Below, piece after piece: positions 1-7,589 of a stretch of 64,000 bases of DNA (positions within the stretch are counted from its first letter, which is position 1; each line of letters starts with the position of its first letter). Origin of the DNA: an uncultured Clostridium sp. (GTDB lineage: Bacteria > Bacillota > Clostridia > Oscillospirales > Acutalibacteraceae); contig CAKUYY010000004.1 in NCBI GenBank assembly GCA_934717555.1, forward strand, positions 1 to 64,000. Direction: 5' to 3'. A program made the translations under genes and the position numbers. The notes below the pieces were generated by a model, which saw nothing but the letters and a program-made list of their open reading frames with translations, made no database searches and was not told the DNA's origin.

Positions 1-2
1 AA

Positions 3-923
3 CAGAAGGAACAGGTGATATGGGAATACCAATATCGTCTGGATCATAATATCCCTTGGAATTCCGAAAACTGGAAAAGTGTTCTTGTGGCAAAGACAGC
101 GACCCTGAAACAAGAAGTAGAGGACGCTCAGGCTATGCAGCAGACAGGGCAGGGGGATGTTACCGGCCTGGAAAAACAGGAAGAGCAGCTGAAAATAGAC
201 CTATACCGTCTGGAACATGATATCGAGATTAACGCGGGGGACAGCGGAATGACAGTGGATTATCCGCTGAATTTCTGGTCGATTTTTACTTCTTCCACTT
301 CCCTGCTCCAAGTGGTGAGTGTTCTGATTATCGTGATTGCCGGAAGCTGTGTAGCCAGTGAATTTTCTTCGGGAACCATTAAGTTCCTGCTGATTAATCC
401 AGTCAAGCGGGGCAAAATTTTAGCTTCCAAATATGTCATGATCGTGACGTTTTCTTTTATTATGTTGGCTCTGTTTTATGTGGCTAATATCCTGTTTACC
501 GCGCTTTTCTTTGGTTTTGGAAATTTTGGCGCCCCTTACCTTTATATTTCCGGCGGGGAAGTCCACAGCATCTCAGGATTTCTTTACATGGCTGGGCAGT
601 ACCTACTGGGAAGTGTGAACATGATTGTCATGGCAACTTTGGCATTCGCTATCTCTTCCCTTATCCGCAGTTCCGCATTGGCTATTGGGGTGAGCTTATT
701 TGCCATGCTGGCCGGCAGCGGAGCGGTACTCTTTTTAAAAGAAGCGCTTAACATTGACTGGGCGCGTTATATCGTATTCGCCAATACGGATCTCAATGCT
801 ATCCTCTCGGGAACAACGCCCTTTGTCAACCAGACCATAGGGTTTGCTTTGGGAGTAATCGCCGTGTATATGGTGGTGTTCTTGCTGACCGCCTGGGATG
901 GGTTTGTGAGAAGAGAAGTCTAA
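3..923 (+). CDS. ABC-2 type transporter permease (5' end outside window)
   Basis: The frame is already open at the left edge, so this is the C-terminal part of a larger protein. The visible part starts with a charged, helical, probably coiled-coil stretch (about residues 1-75) that would lie outside the membrane, then shows about five hydrophobic segments and ends on a short basic tail. The segment around GSCVASEFSSGTIKFLLINP resembles the conserved loop after the second helix of ABC-2 permeases that carry a large extracytoplasmic insert. It would work with an ATPase encoded upstream, outside the window. A strong terminator follows 40 bases downstream, so it ends its operon. Family assignment is good; the substrate cannot be read. 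Confidence 0.75.
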   Translation, partial: QKEQVIWEYQYRLDHNIPWNSENWKSVLVAKTATLKQEVEDAQAMQQTGQGDVTGLEKQEEQLKIDLYRLEHDIEINAGDSGMTVDYPLNFWSIFTSSTSLLQVVSVLIIVIAGSCVASEFSSGTIKFLLINPVKRGKILASKYVMIVTFSFIMLALFYVANILFTALFFGFGNFGAPYLYISGGEVHSISGFLYMAGQYLLGSVNMIVMATLAFAISSLIRSSALAIGVSLFAMLAGSGAVLFLKEALNIDWARYIVFANTDLNAILSGTTPFVNQTIGFALGVIAVYMVVFLLTAWDGFVRREV

Positions 924-963
924 AAGCAGTAATATTAGGATAAAATCAGGAAAATAGTTGATT

Positions 964-1020
964 AAATCCTCCTACAGCAGATGAAGGGAAGACAAAGGTC
1001 TGTTATAGGAGGATTTTTTT
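964..1020 (+). terminator. Intrinsic terminator after ABC permease
   Basis: An 11-base arm (964-974) pairs with 1006-1016 and is followed by a run of T. It ends the ABC permease operon. Confidence 0.85.
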
Positions 1021-1117
1021 ATAGTGTCCAAGGAGGAAACTATCATGGGGATACAGGAAAACAGGTAGCAGGAAATATTTTTTACCAGTGGAAAAGAAAG
1101 AGATTCTGTCGGTTTGT

Positions 1118-1146
1118 TTGACTTCATGGTAGTTTCGCGGTAGAAT
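1118..1146 (+). promoter_or_regulatory. Sigma-A-type promoter for the DUF815 ATPase gene
   Basis: TTGACT (1118-1123), a 17-base spacer and TAGAAT (1141-1146), 32 bases before the ATG at 1179. The predicted transcript leader is short and includes the ribosome binding site GGAGGA at 1165-1170. Confidence 0.65.
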
Positions 1147-1178
1147 AAAAAAAATTACCTTTTTGGAGGAATCCAGAT

Positions 1179-2432
1179 ATGACTGTAGCAGATAAAGCGG
1201 CATTGGAGTTCTCGTCGCTTTCTATCTATAAAGGGATACTCAACCGGACGGTTCCCGGGGCTTTTTACCGGTTACTGTGTTCTTATGAGGCGCACCCTTT
1301 GGAGTTCGCCCGGGCTTGGGGAGAATTTTTTTCTTTGCTGTGTGACCGGGGATACAGCGAGAATTTGGCGGGATGCCTTTCGGAAACGGTTTTATTTGAT
1401 GAAAATGCCTTCTCCAGGGCGGCTGCGGCGGGCAAGGCGCAAAGCCTGCTCGGAGCGGTACGGAAAGCGGTGGAGCGGGATGTGGAAATTATCCGTTCTG
1501 TTTCCCAGATAACCCCGGAACAATTGCTGGAAGGGTATCGCCGCAGGGATGAACTGGGGGAAATGGCCAAGACGCTGCCCCGATGGAAAGCCGGACAGCC
1601 TATCGAGGTTTTACAGGGGCCGGTGGAACAGTGTCTGGAACGGATGGCGGAATATTACCGTGGACATGGCTGCGGTATGTTTGCGCGTTATCGGGCGTTT
1701 GTCTGGCGGGAAAGAAAAATGGAACCCGTGGCGTATCCGGACCCCATTGAGCTTCGAAGCCTGAAAGGATATGAAATCCCCAGGAGCCTGGTGGAGGATA
1801 ATACGGTGGCCTTTTTAGAAGGGCTATCCTGCAATAACTGCCTGCTGTATGGAGACCGTGGCACAGGAAAATCTTCTACCGTGAAGGCCCTGCTCAATGC
1901 GTATTACCCCAAAGGGCTGAGGATGGTGGAAATGCCAAAGGAGCGGCTATGCGATTTTCCTCAATTGGTTGACCAGATCGCGGCGCTTCCCCTGCGGTTT
2001 ATTATTTTTATTGATGATTTATCGTTTTCCCAGCAGGATGACACCTTTGCCGCGCTGAAAGCCGTGTTGGAGGGCGGGCTGGCGGCGCGCCCAGAAAACG
2101 CTTTGATTTACGCCACTTCCAATCGGCGCCATCTACTGCGGGAATGCTTTTCCGATCGAGAGGGTGATGAAATCCATCGTTCCGATACCATTCAGGAAAG
2201 CCTTTCCCTGGCGGACCGTTTTGGCTTATCGGTAAACTTTTCTGTGCCGGATAAGTCCGCTTTTTTGGATATTGTACATGCGTTGGCCAAAGAGCGTAAA
2301 CTGGTGATAGCGGAGGACGAACTGGAGTCCGGCGCGGAACGTTGGGCACTGGAACGCGGAGGCCGTTCCCCCCGCTGTGCGAGGCAGTATATTGCTATGA
2401 TTGAATCCAGGATGAAACGGGGATTGTTATAA
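1179..2432 (+). CDS. DUF815-family AAA+ ATP-binding protein
   Basis: A 417-residue P-loop ATPase. The Walker A motif GDRGTGKS lies at residues 225-232, and a Walker B-like stretch IIFIDDLSF follows near 275-283. The sequence IYATSNRRHL after it is characteristic of the DUF815 family. The N-terminal 200 residues are helical and less conserved. The start is fixed by GGAGGA eight bases before the ATG. The biochemical role of DUF815 proteins is not known to me; the fold suggests ATP-driven remodelling of a partner. The next gene, a binding lipoprotein, begins 15 bases after the stop and probably shares the transcript. I see no functional link beyond that. Confidence 0.85.
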   Translation: MTVADKAALEFSSLSIYKGILNRTVPGAFYRLLCSYEAHPLEFARAWGEFFSLLCDRGYSENLAGCLSETVLFDENAFSRAAAAGKAQSLLGAVRKAVERDVEIIRSVSQITPEQLLEGYRRRDELGEMAKTLPRWKAGQPIEVLQGPVEQCLERMAEYYRGHGCGMFARYRAFVWRERKMEPVAYPDPIELRSLKGYEIPRSLVEDNTVAFLEGLSCNNCLLYGDRGTGKSSTVKALLNAYYPKGLRMVEMPKERLCDFPQLVDQIAALPLRFIIFIDDLSFSQQDDTFAALKAVLEGGLAARPENALIYATSNRRHLLRECFSDREGDEIHRSDTIQESLSLADRFGLSVNFSVPDKSAFLDIVHALAKERKLVIAEDELESGAERWALERGGRSPRCARQYIAMIESRMKRGLL

Positions 2433-2447
2433 GAAAGGAGCATTTTT

Positions 2448-3671
2448 GTGAAAAAAAGCGTGATTTCCATAGGGTTTGTCGTGATGATGGTGCTGTCCCT
2501 CTTAACTGGGTGTTCCAATACCACAAATTCCTCCTCAGGAGGTTCTTATGCCAAGGATGATTATCCAGTCACGATAAATGACGTGAAATTTGACACCAGT
2601 CCGGAAAAAGTAGTTGCCTTGTCCCCCTCCTTGGCGGATGTTGTGCTGGCTTTGGGATATGAGATTAAGCTGGTAGGGAGAACGGAAGCTTGTACCCAAG
2701 AGGATCTTTCTGTTTTATCGGTGGTAAACGGACCAGAGCAGTTGGATATAGAGCAGATCAAAGCGCTTTCCGCCGACCTGGTTCTGACAGAACAGGCCCT
2801 TACGGAAGACCAGGAAAAAGGGCTTACTGATGCCGGGATTCGTGTGCTCACGTTGACACCGGAGGATACACAGGAAGGAATCCAGCAGCTCTACCAGAAC
2901 CTAGGTTCTGTTTTAGGGGGAGCCAAAACAGGTTATGAGAAAGGGGACCGTACCCAGAAAAGCTTTTTTATGGCGTTGGATGAAGTACAGCGCCTGGCGG
3001 AACGTCAGCGGGGAGACATCGTTGTGACGGCCTGCTATCTGTATGATATCCAGGGGAAGGCTGTAACAGGGGATCAGTTTGCCAGCAAATTGATCGAATA
3101 TTCCGGTGCGGTCAACGCCATGGGGGATTCCACCAATGGACAGATTGATGTGGAGAATTTAAAATTGGGGAACCCCAATTATATTTTCTGCGCGCCTGGA
3201 GTAAAGGAGCAGCTGGAAAAGGATGAGGAGCTTTCCACGCTCAGCGCGGTACAGGAAGGCAAAGTCTATGAGATGGAGCCAACTTTATTGGAATGGAAGG
3301 GAAATGCCCTGTTGGACGCTGTAGACTTTATGGCGGGTACTATGTATCCAGCCTTGAAGGGGGATTCTACTGATTCCAGCAGCAGCGCTGAAACCAGCAG
3401 CGCGGCTTCCGGCAATCCTTTCCCCGCAGGAACAGAACTGAAACCCGGAGACAGCGGGGAGGGTGTAATGAAATTACAGGAACGTCTGATTGAACTGCGC
3501 TTTTATTATGGCGTTGACGAAAGCGGTGTTCCCAGCGGCGTATATGACGACGCTACGGAAAGAGGCGTGCAGGATTTCCAATACCGGATGAAAATGAACG
3601 CCAATGGAATCGCGGACGACGAGACATTGGACGCGATCTATGCCCCGGACGCGATGGTCAGGACAGATTAA
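2448..3671 (+). CDS. Lipoprotein: BtuF/FhuD-type binding domain fused to a peptidoglycan-binding domain
   Basis: A 407-residue protein starting at GTG after AAAGGAG. Residues 1-21 form a signal peptide ending in the lipobox LLTG-C22, so it is anchored to the outer face of the membrane. Residues about 45-300 look like the helical-backbone metal-receptor fold of ABC binding proteins (PSLADVVLALG, then LSADLVLTEQ, and a late segment with GKVYEMEP). A Ser-rich linker (about 306-322) leads to a PG_binding_1 domain (about 332-400, with GDSGEGVMKLQERL and GVYDDATERGVQDFQ). No permease or ATPase is adjacent, so a transport role is unproven. The wall-binding tail suggests the receptor is held within the peptidoglycan. 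The fusion is unusual for either family. Confidence 0.8.
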   Translation: MKKSVISIGFVVMMVLSLLTGCSNTTNSSSGGSYAKDDYPVTINDVKFDTSPEKVVALSPSLADVVLALGYEIKLVGRTEACTQEDLSVLSVVNGPEQLDIEQIKALSADLVLTEQALTEDQEKGLTDAGIRVLTLTPEDTQEGIQQLYQNLGSVLGGAKTGYEKGDRTQKSFFMALDEVQRLAERQRGDIVVTACYLYDIQGKAVTGDQFASKLIEYSGAVNAMGDSTNGQIDVENLKLGNPNYIFCAPGVKEQLEKDEELSTLSAVQEGKVYEMEPTLLEWKGNALLDAVDFMAGTMYPALKGDSTDSSSSAETSSAASGNPFPAGTELKPGDSGEGVMKLQERLIELRFYYGVDESGVPSGVYDDATERGVQDFQYRMKMNANGIADDETLDAIYAPDAMVRTD

Positions 3672-3682
3672 TAGGAAAGAGT

Positions 3683-3724
3683 AAAAAACCACCGGAGACA
3701 TTTTAAAATGTCTCCGGTGGTTTC
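3683..3724. terminator. Bidirectional terminator
   Basis: A perfect 19-base inverted repeat (3686-3704 with 3705-3723) with A-rich sequence on the left and T-rich on the right. It serves both the lipoprotein gene on plus and the SurA_N-like gene on minus. Confidence 0.9.
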
Positions 3725-3726
3725 TG

Positions 3727-4467
3727 TCATTTCGCAAATTTTACATTCATTTTGCTTTGTAAGTTATCATAATATTCTTCTGATAACCCTGCATAATCAA
3801 TATTCTCAAGATCACTGATACTCTGCACATCATGTTCTTTTACATAATCTGTAAAGTATCTTTCTATAAGATGCATGCTCAGTAGAGAGCTTTTAGCTTG
3901 TACATATCCATACTTATTGTTACACTCTTCTTCGGTCATACCCAGCTGCGCATATAGTTTCTCATATTCCTTTTGAATTGTCTGTAGTTCTTGGCTGTCG
4001 GCACCAAGTTGTTTTATGAGGTTTTGTTTTTCTGATTCCTGAAAGGACTCTATTTCCTCATCGGTTACGCTAATTCCTAGTTCTTCCGCTTCCAATAAAA
4101 TAGCTCTCTGTCTTGCAAGCAAATAAACCAAGTCGGATATAGATGAATTTGCGCTTTCTTGGGAATATTCCAGAGCTATTTGGTTGGTATCATTCATAAA
4201 ATGAAGGGTTTGGTCAGTAATGCTACAAATCCCCCGCATAAACAATACTTCGGAAAAATAAACAGGTTCTTCATTGATATAAGCGACAATGTCAGTTAGT
4301 TCATAGGTTTCCTCCTGGTATTGTCCTGTAATATACGCGTATGCTTCTTGTAAAGAAGAATTGTAATTCTTGTTCTCACTGGGGCGTACAGCTAAAACGC
4401 TTATTCCGGTAAAAAGAATCAACAGTACCCCAATTAAGATACTAAGTAAAAGTTTTCTTTTTTTCAT
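3727..4467 (-). CDS. SurA_N-like membrane-anchored protein of unknown role
   Basis: A 246-residue protein. Residues 8-27 form a single membrane segment or uncleaved signal, with the rest predicted outside the cell. The stretch DIVAYINEEPVYFSEVLF resembles the N-terminal chaperone domain of SurA/PrsA-type foldases, followed by long helices (QRAILLEAEELGISVTDEEI). There is no parvulin domain, so it would be chaperone-only if the assignment is right. GAAAGGGG lies four bases before the ATG. A small hairpin (4482-4501) sits in its leader. It is the last gene of a minus-strand group with two paralogous membrane proteins of unknown function. Medium confidence in the domain, low in any role. Confidence 0.6.
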   Translation of the reverse strand: MKKRKLLLSILIGVLLILFTGISVLAVRPSENKNYNSSLQEAYAYITGQYQEETYELTDIVAYINEEPVYFSEVLFMRGICSITDQTLHFMNDTNQIALEYSQESANSSISDLVYLLARQRAILLEAEELGISVTDEEIESFQESEKQNLIKQLGADSQELQTIQKEYEKLYAQLGMTEEECNNKYGYVQAKSSLLSMHLIERYFTDYVKEHDVQSISDLENIDYAGLSEEYYDNLQSKMNVKFAK

Positions 4468-4518
4468 TTTTACCCCTTTCTGTGGATTAGGAACAATCCA
4501 CTTAAATAGAATTGAGTT

Positions 4519-5100
4519 TTAAGAAGAAATATCATACCAACCAGGCGCAACCTCTCTCACACGGACAAAATCATATTTTTCTCTGTACTGCTCAATCAAC
4601 TTATGAGGCTTTTCACCTCGTGTATAAACCAGAACTCTCCAACTCCTCTCATCTGAACAAAAAAAGATATAATCTGGATACTCAGGATAAAGCATAATAT
4701 CTAGATAAAAAAAGTCATGAGGAAAAACTTTATGGAAATTATGGATTGATTCCCAGTTTTCTACTGTAAATTTATGAAAAACTTTATTTTCCGGATAGGG
4801 TAATTGTTTTTGAAAGAATATCAATCCATTGTCTTCAACAAAACATTCTCCAGTAAATCTTTCAAAAAAGTCTGGTTGATTTTCTACAAAACCATCAATT
4901 TCACTCACCAATAAGTCAAATTCCTTTTGGTGTTGTTCGAAATCATGAATAGGATCTTCAGCATTGAAGATATATTCATAAATATTATAGTGAATGGAAT
5001 CCAAAAATTGGAGTACAGGGATCGTTATGGAAACCACAATGATGATGGCTGAAACGATAACTGAGATCGTGATGATAATTTTTTCCTTCTTGCTAGTCAA
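4519..5100 (-). CDS. Single-pass membrane protein, tandem paralogue 1
   Basis: I do not recognise the family. A 193-residue protein with one N-terminal membrane helix (about 8-32) and an outside domain. From FLDSIHY onward it aligns without large gaps to the upstream paralogue at 5333-5917, well over half identical. The best-kept block is the C-terminal CSDERSWRVLVYTRGE and VRVREVAPGW. I chose TTG at 5100 because AGGAG (5110-5114) is nine bases before it; a TTG at 5109 is in frame but touches the ribosome site. The stop of the upstream remnant frame lies directly before this start, so the two frames were once translationally coupled. A role as an immunity or partner protein of the lost neighbour is conceivable but unproven. 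Confidence 0.7.
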   Translation of the reverse strand: MTSKKEKIIITISVIVSAIIIVVSITIPVLQFLDSIHYNIYEYIFNAEDPIHDFEQHQKEFDLLVSEIDGFVENQPDFFERFTGECFVEDNGLIFFQKQLPYPENKVFHKFTVENWESIHNFHKVFPHDFFYLDIMLYPEYPDYIFFCSDERSWRVLVYTRGEKPHKLIEQYREKYDFVRVREVAPGWYDISS

Positions 5101-5101
5101 A

Positions 5102-5221
5102 TCAAACAACTCCTGAAAAATTTGTAGTAACTTCTATTGTGGTAATAAATGGTTTTGGGTGCTGAGATATTATTAACTTATTATACAATATATCGCTGTT
5201 AAAAACAAAATGGCTACCTAT
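5102..5221 (-). pseudogene. Remnant 3' end of a lost gene, copy 1
   Basis: On the minus strand an open frame ends HPKPFITTIEVTTNFSGVV, one base before the TTG start of paralogue 1. The same ending, HPKPFITTIEFTTTFSGEI, stands directly before paralogue 2. Aligned without gaps the two tails share Y, L, S, HPKPFITTIE, TT and FSG over about 39 codons. Upstream the frame runs into a terminator hairpin, so nothing of the 5' part of the gene remains. It reads as the stump of a gene that formed a two-gene unit with the paralogue. Confidence 0.6.
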
Positions 5222-5284
5222 TTTTTTAAGAAAAAAGAAGGGGAATCGGTTCGATATAAATCGGATTGATTCCCCTTCTTTTAA
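5222..5284 (-). terminator. Terminator after paralogue 2
   Basis: On the minus strand, 5268-5281 pairs with 5234-5247 (14 bases, G/C-rich centre) and is followed by a T-rich stretch. It should stop transcripts of paralogue 2 before paralogue 1. Confidence 0.75.
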
Positions 5285-5332
5285 AAGTATATTACTAGGT
5301 ATATAGAAATAAATCATGATAATTTTTATCTC

Positions 5333-5917
5333 TTATGGCGAAAGATCAAACCACCCCGGAGCAACTTCTCTTACACGAACAAAGTCCTGTTTTTCCCAGT
5401 AACGGTCGATCAGCTCATTGGGCCTTTCCCCTCGAGTATAGACTAGTACCCTCCATGATCTTTCGTCTGAGCAGAAAAAGATATAGTCGGGGTAGTCGGG
5501 ATATAACATAATGTTGCTAAAATAGAATTCATGTGGAAAGACTTCTCTAAAATATTTAATTTTTTCCCACCCGTCTGACGTGAATTTATGAAAGACTTTG
5601 TTTGCGCAACCAGATTCATCTATGCGGTAAAATACTAATCCGTCGTCTTTTACAGAACATTTTCCAGTAAAGTCCTCAAAAAAATCAGGCTGATCTTTCA
5701 CGAATTCATCAATTTCTTTTACTAATAAATTAAACTCCTGCTCGTGTTGGGAAAAGTTGCGAAGAGGATAGGTATCCCAGGTAAAAAAATAATCCAGGAC
5801 TTTATAGTGAATAGAATCTAGGAATATCCATGTAGGTATAACAATGACTGCAACAATAATAATAGGAATAATGATTCGAAAAGCTCTGCGCTTAAAAAGA
5901 GGTTTTACTACGCTCAT
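5333..5917 (-). CDS. Single-pass membrane protein, tandem paralogue 2
   Basis: A 194-residue relative of the protein at 4519-5100, same layout: a basic N-terminus, one membrane helix (about 14-33), then an acidic outside domain with DQPDFFEDFTGKC, NKVFHKFT, PDYPDYIFFCSDE and the near-identical C-terminal block. The ATG at 5917 has AGGAG ten bases upstream. Two bases separate the start from the stop codon of a broken upstream frame. Because both copies carry the same kind of upstream tail, the duplication covered more than this gene. Family and function unknown. Confidence 0.75.
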   Translation of the reverse strand: MSVVKPLFKRRAFRIIIPIIIVAVIVIPTWIFLDSIHYKVLDYFFTWDTYPLRNFSQHEQEFNLLVKEIDEFVKDQPDFFEDFTGKCSVKDDGLVFYRIDESGCANKVFHKFTSDGWEKIKYFREVFPHEFYFSNIMLYPDYPDYIFFCSDERSWRVLVYTRGERPNELIDRYWEKQDFVRVREVAPGWFDLSP

Positions 5918-5919
5918 CC

Positions 5920-6110
5920 TTAAATTTCTCCTGAAAATGTGGTTGTAAATTCTATAGTTGTAATAAATGGTTTGGGATGGATGGATCCTTCTAGATCTTT
6001 ATAGCGTTGCATAATATACCAGTGATGAAAGTCTCCAAGCAATTTACACTTAAACCTTTAAATGCCTCATATCCGTCATATGTAAGGTCCTCTGTATTTA
6101 ACTTAAATTT
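5920..6110 (-). pseudogene. Frameshifted 3' part of a lost gene, copy 2
   Basis: Reading minus, one frame gives EDLTYDGYEAFKGLSVNCL (6110 to about 6036) and then stops making sense, while the neighbouring frame continues as GDFHHWYIMQRYKDL and ends HPKPFITTIEFTTTFSGEI at 5920. A single missing base near 6036 joins the two into one protein-like stretch of about 62 codons. Before 6110 there is an in-frame stop and AT-rich sequence. The ending is shared with the remnant at 5102-5221. I take it as a decayed gene that once preceded paralogue 2. Confidence 0.6.
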
Positions 6111-6379
6111 TTATATTTTATCCATATATTTCTGGTTTTAGTATAAATGCAATTTTAAAATTTTGTAAAAATAAAAGATAATTAGTCAATTCGCCTAAGG
6201 CTCTAAATAGTTAAAATTTTTGAGAGCAATTATAATACTCATGCCTTAAAAGACATGTATAAAAAATTTTCTGAAAAACTTCCAAAAAAATCCTTACCAA
6301 AAGCTGTGCATACTGTTTCCCAATCTGCGGATAATAAGGATACATTCTGATATTAAAAACCGCAGGAGGATTCAATAAA
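6111..6379. other. AT-rich intergenic stretch before spoVT
   Basis: No coding frame I trust. The sequence is very AT-rich and presumably holds the spoVT promoter, but I could not single out a clear -35/-10 pair. The ribosome binding site CAGGAGG of spoVT is at 6363-6369. Confidence 0.4.
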
Positions 6380-6922
6380 GTGAAAGCGACAGGAATTGTA
6401 AGAAGAATTGATGATCTTGGCAGAGTGGTGATCCCCAAGGAAATCCGCAGGACGCTGCGGATCCGGGAGGGGGACCCTCTGGAAATCTATACCGATACCG
6501 ACGGGGAAGTTATCTTTAAAAAATATTCCCCTGTAGGGGAAATGTCCCCCTTCGCAACCCAGTATGCGGAAGTATTGGCGCGCACATCCGGGCTGCCTAC
6601 CCTGGTATGCGACCGGGACCATGTGGTGGCCGCGGCGGGCGTTTCGAAAAAGGAATATCTGGAACGCAGGGTGACTTCCCTGATGGAAGAACTCATGGAA
6701 ACCCGCCGTGGATTTGTGGTAAGGCAGGGGGACATGAACCGTTTTGTCCCGGTGGAAGGGATCGACAAGGCCGCTGTAGTAGCCTATCCTATTTTGGCGG
6801 CGGGGGATGTCACGGGGGCCGTGATTTTACTCAATGGTGAACAGGAAAAGATACCAGGCGAAACAGAGATCAAATTGGCGCAGACAGCGGCCGCTTTTTT
6901 GGGAAAACAGATGGAAGAATAG
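6380..6922 (+). CDS. spoVT: Stage V sporulation protein T, AbrB-type regulator
   Basis: A 180-residue transcription factor of the forespore programme. The N-terminal AbrB/MazE swapped-hairpin DNA-binding domain is at 1-46 (MKATGIVRRIDDLGRVVIPK, the standard SpoVT opening). Residues about 56-178 form the GAF-like regulatory domain found only in SpoVT. Length matches Bacillus SpoVT (178). It starts at GTG with CAGGAGG ten bases upstream. It stands alone between the decayed minus-strand module and the nusA operon, which has its own promoter. Its presence implies a spore-forming lineage, although spoVT also survives in some relatives that no longer sporulate. Confidence 0.95.
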   Translation: MKATGIVRRIDDLGRVVIPKEIRRTLRIREGDPLEIYTDTDGEVIFKKYSPVGEMSPFATQYAEVLARTSGLPTLVCDRDHVVAAAGVSKKEYLERRVTSLMEELMETRRGFVVRQGDMNRFVPVEGIDKAAVVAYPILAAGDVTGAVILLNGEQEKIPGETEIKLAQTAAAFLGKQMEE

Positions 6923-6987
6923 GAAAAATAAGACATAGTGCATAATTCACGTCAAAATCTCTTGGAAAGCGGTAGGCAATGTTACCC

Positions 6988-7016
6988 TTGCATTTGGATA
7001 GTTTTTATGCTATTAT
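6988..7016 (+). promoter_or_regulatory. Sigma-A-type promoter of the rimP-nusA-infB operon
   Basis: TTGCAT (6988-6993), 17 bases, TATTAT (7011-7016), 73 bases before the rimP ATG. Nothing else in the gap competes with it. Confidence 0.7.
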
Positions 7017-7042
7017 GTTAAAAGTATAGAAAGAGTAGGATG

Positions 7043-7070
7043 AAAGAGTGGGGCGACCCGCTCTTTTGTT
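7043..7070 (+). terminator. Terminator-like hairpin in the rimP leader
   Basis: Bases 7043-7052 pair with 7057-7066 around a GCGA tetraloop and are followed by TTTTGTTTG. It lies between promoter and rimP, so it must be read through; a leader attenuator is plausible because NusA itself acts on such hairpins. Confidence 0.55.
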
Positions 7071-7088
7071 TGTCTATGGGGTGAATTT

Positions 7089-7589
7089 ATGGCAAAGAAA
7101 AAAAAGGGCGGCAATACAGTACAACTGGTATGGAGTATGGCGCAGCCCATTGCGGAAAATCTGGGATTGGAAATTTGGGATATCCGATTTGTCAAGGAAG
7201 GCGCGGAATGGTATTTACGTATCTTTATTGATAAACCGGAAGGGATCAACATAGAAGATTGCGAAGCCATGAGCCGCGCGGTGGACGGTCCTCTGGATGA
7301 ATTGGACGCCATTGAACAGAGCTACTGCCTGGAAGTCTGTTCTCCTGGACTGGAACGGGAACTGACCCGGCCAGAACATTTTGAACGGTTTGAAGGAGCC
7401 CCAGTTAAAGTGCGTATGATTCGCCCACTTCCCAGCGGGGAAAAAGAATTGTCCGGCGTTTTGGGCGGATATCAGGACGGCGTAGTTACCTTGGTCCGGG
7501 AGGGGGAAGAACCTCTGCAGTTCCCCAAAAAGGACACGGTATTTGTAAAATTGGATGATTTTGACGATGATTTTGGAGGAATCGAGTAA
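7089..7589 (+). CDS. rimP: Ribosome maturation factor RimP
   Basis: A 166-residue protein needed for late assembly of the 30S subunit. The core GLEIWDIRFVKEGAEWYLRI and the later ALDG-like segment DGPLDELDAIEQSYCLEVCSPGLERELTR are typical of the family; the C-terminal SH3-like domain follows. The length is close to family average with a small acidic C-terminal extension. First gene of the nusA operon; its stop overlaps the nusA ATG by one base. Confidence 0.95.
   Translation: MAKKKKGGNTVQLVWSMAQPIAENLGLEIWDIRFVKEGAEWYLRIFIDKPEGINIEDCEAMSRAVDGPLDELDAIEQSYCLEVCSPGLERELTRPEHFERFEGAPVKVRMIRPLPSGEKELSGVLGGYQDGVVTLVREGEEPLQFPKKDTVFVKLDDFDDDFGGIE

Noticed and set aside
1045..1068. Seven-codon leader peptide with a perfect ribosome site before the DUF815 gene
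   Set aside because: It lies upstream of the likely promoter at 1118-1146 and downstream of a terminator, so it would not be on the transcript.
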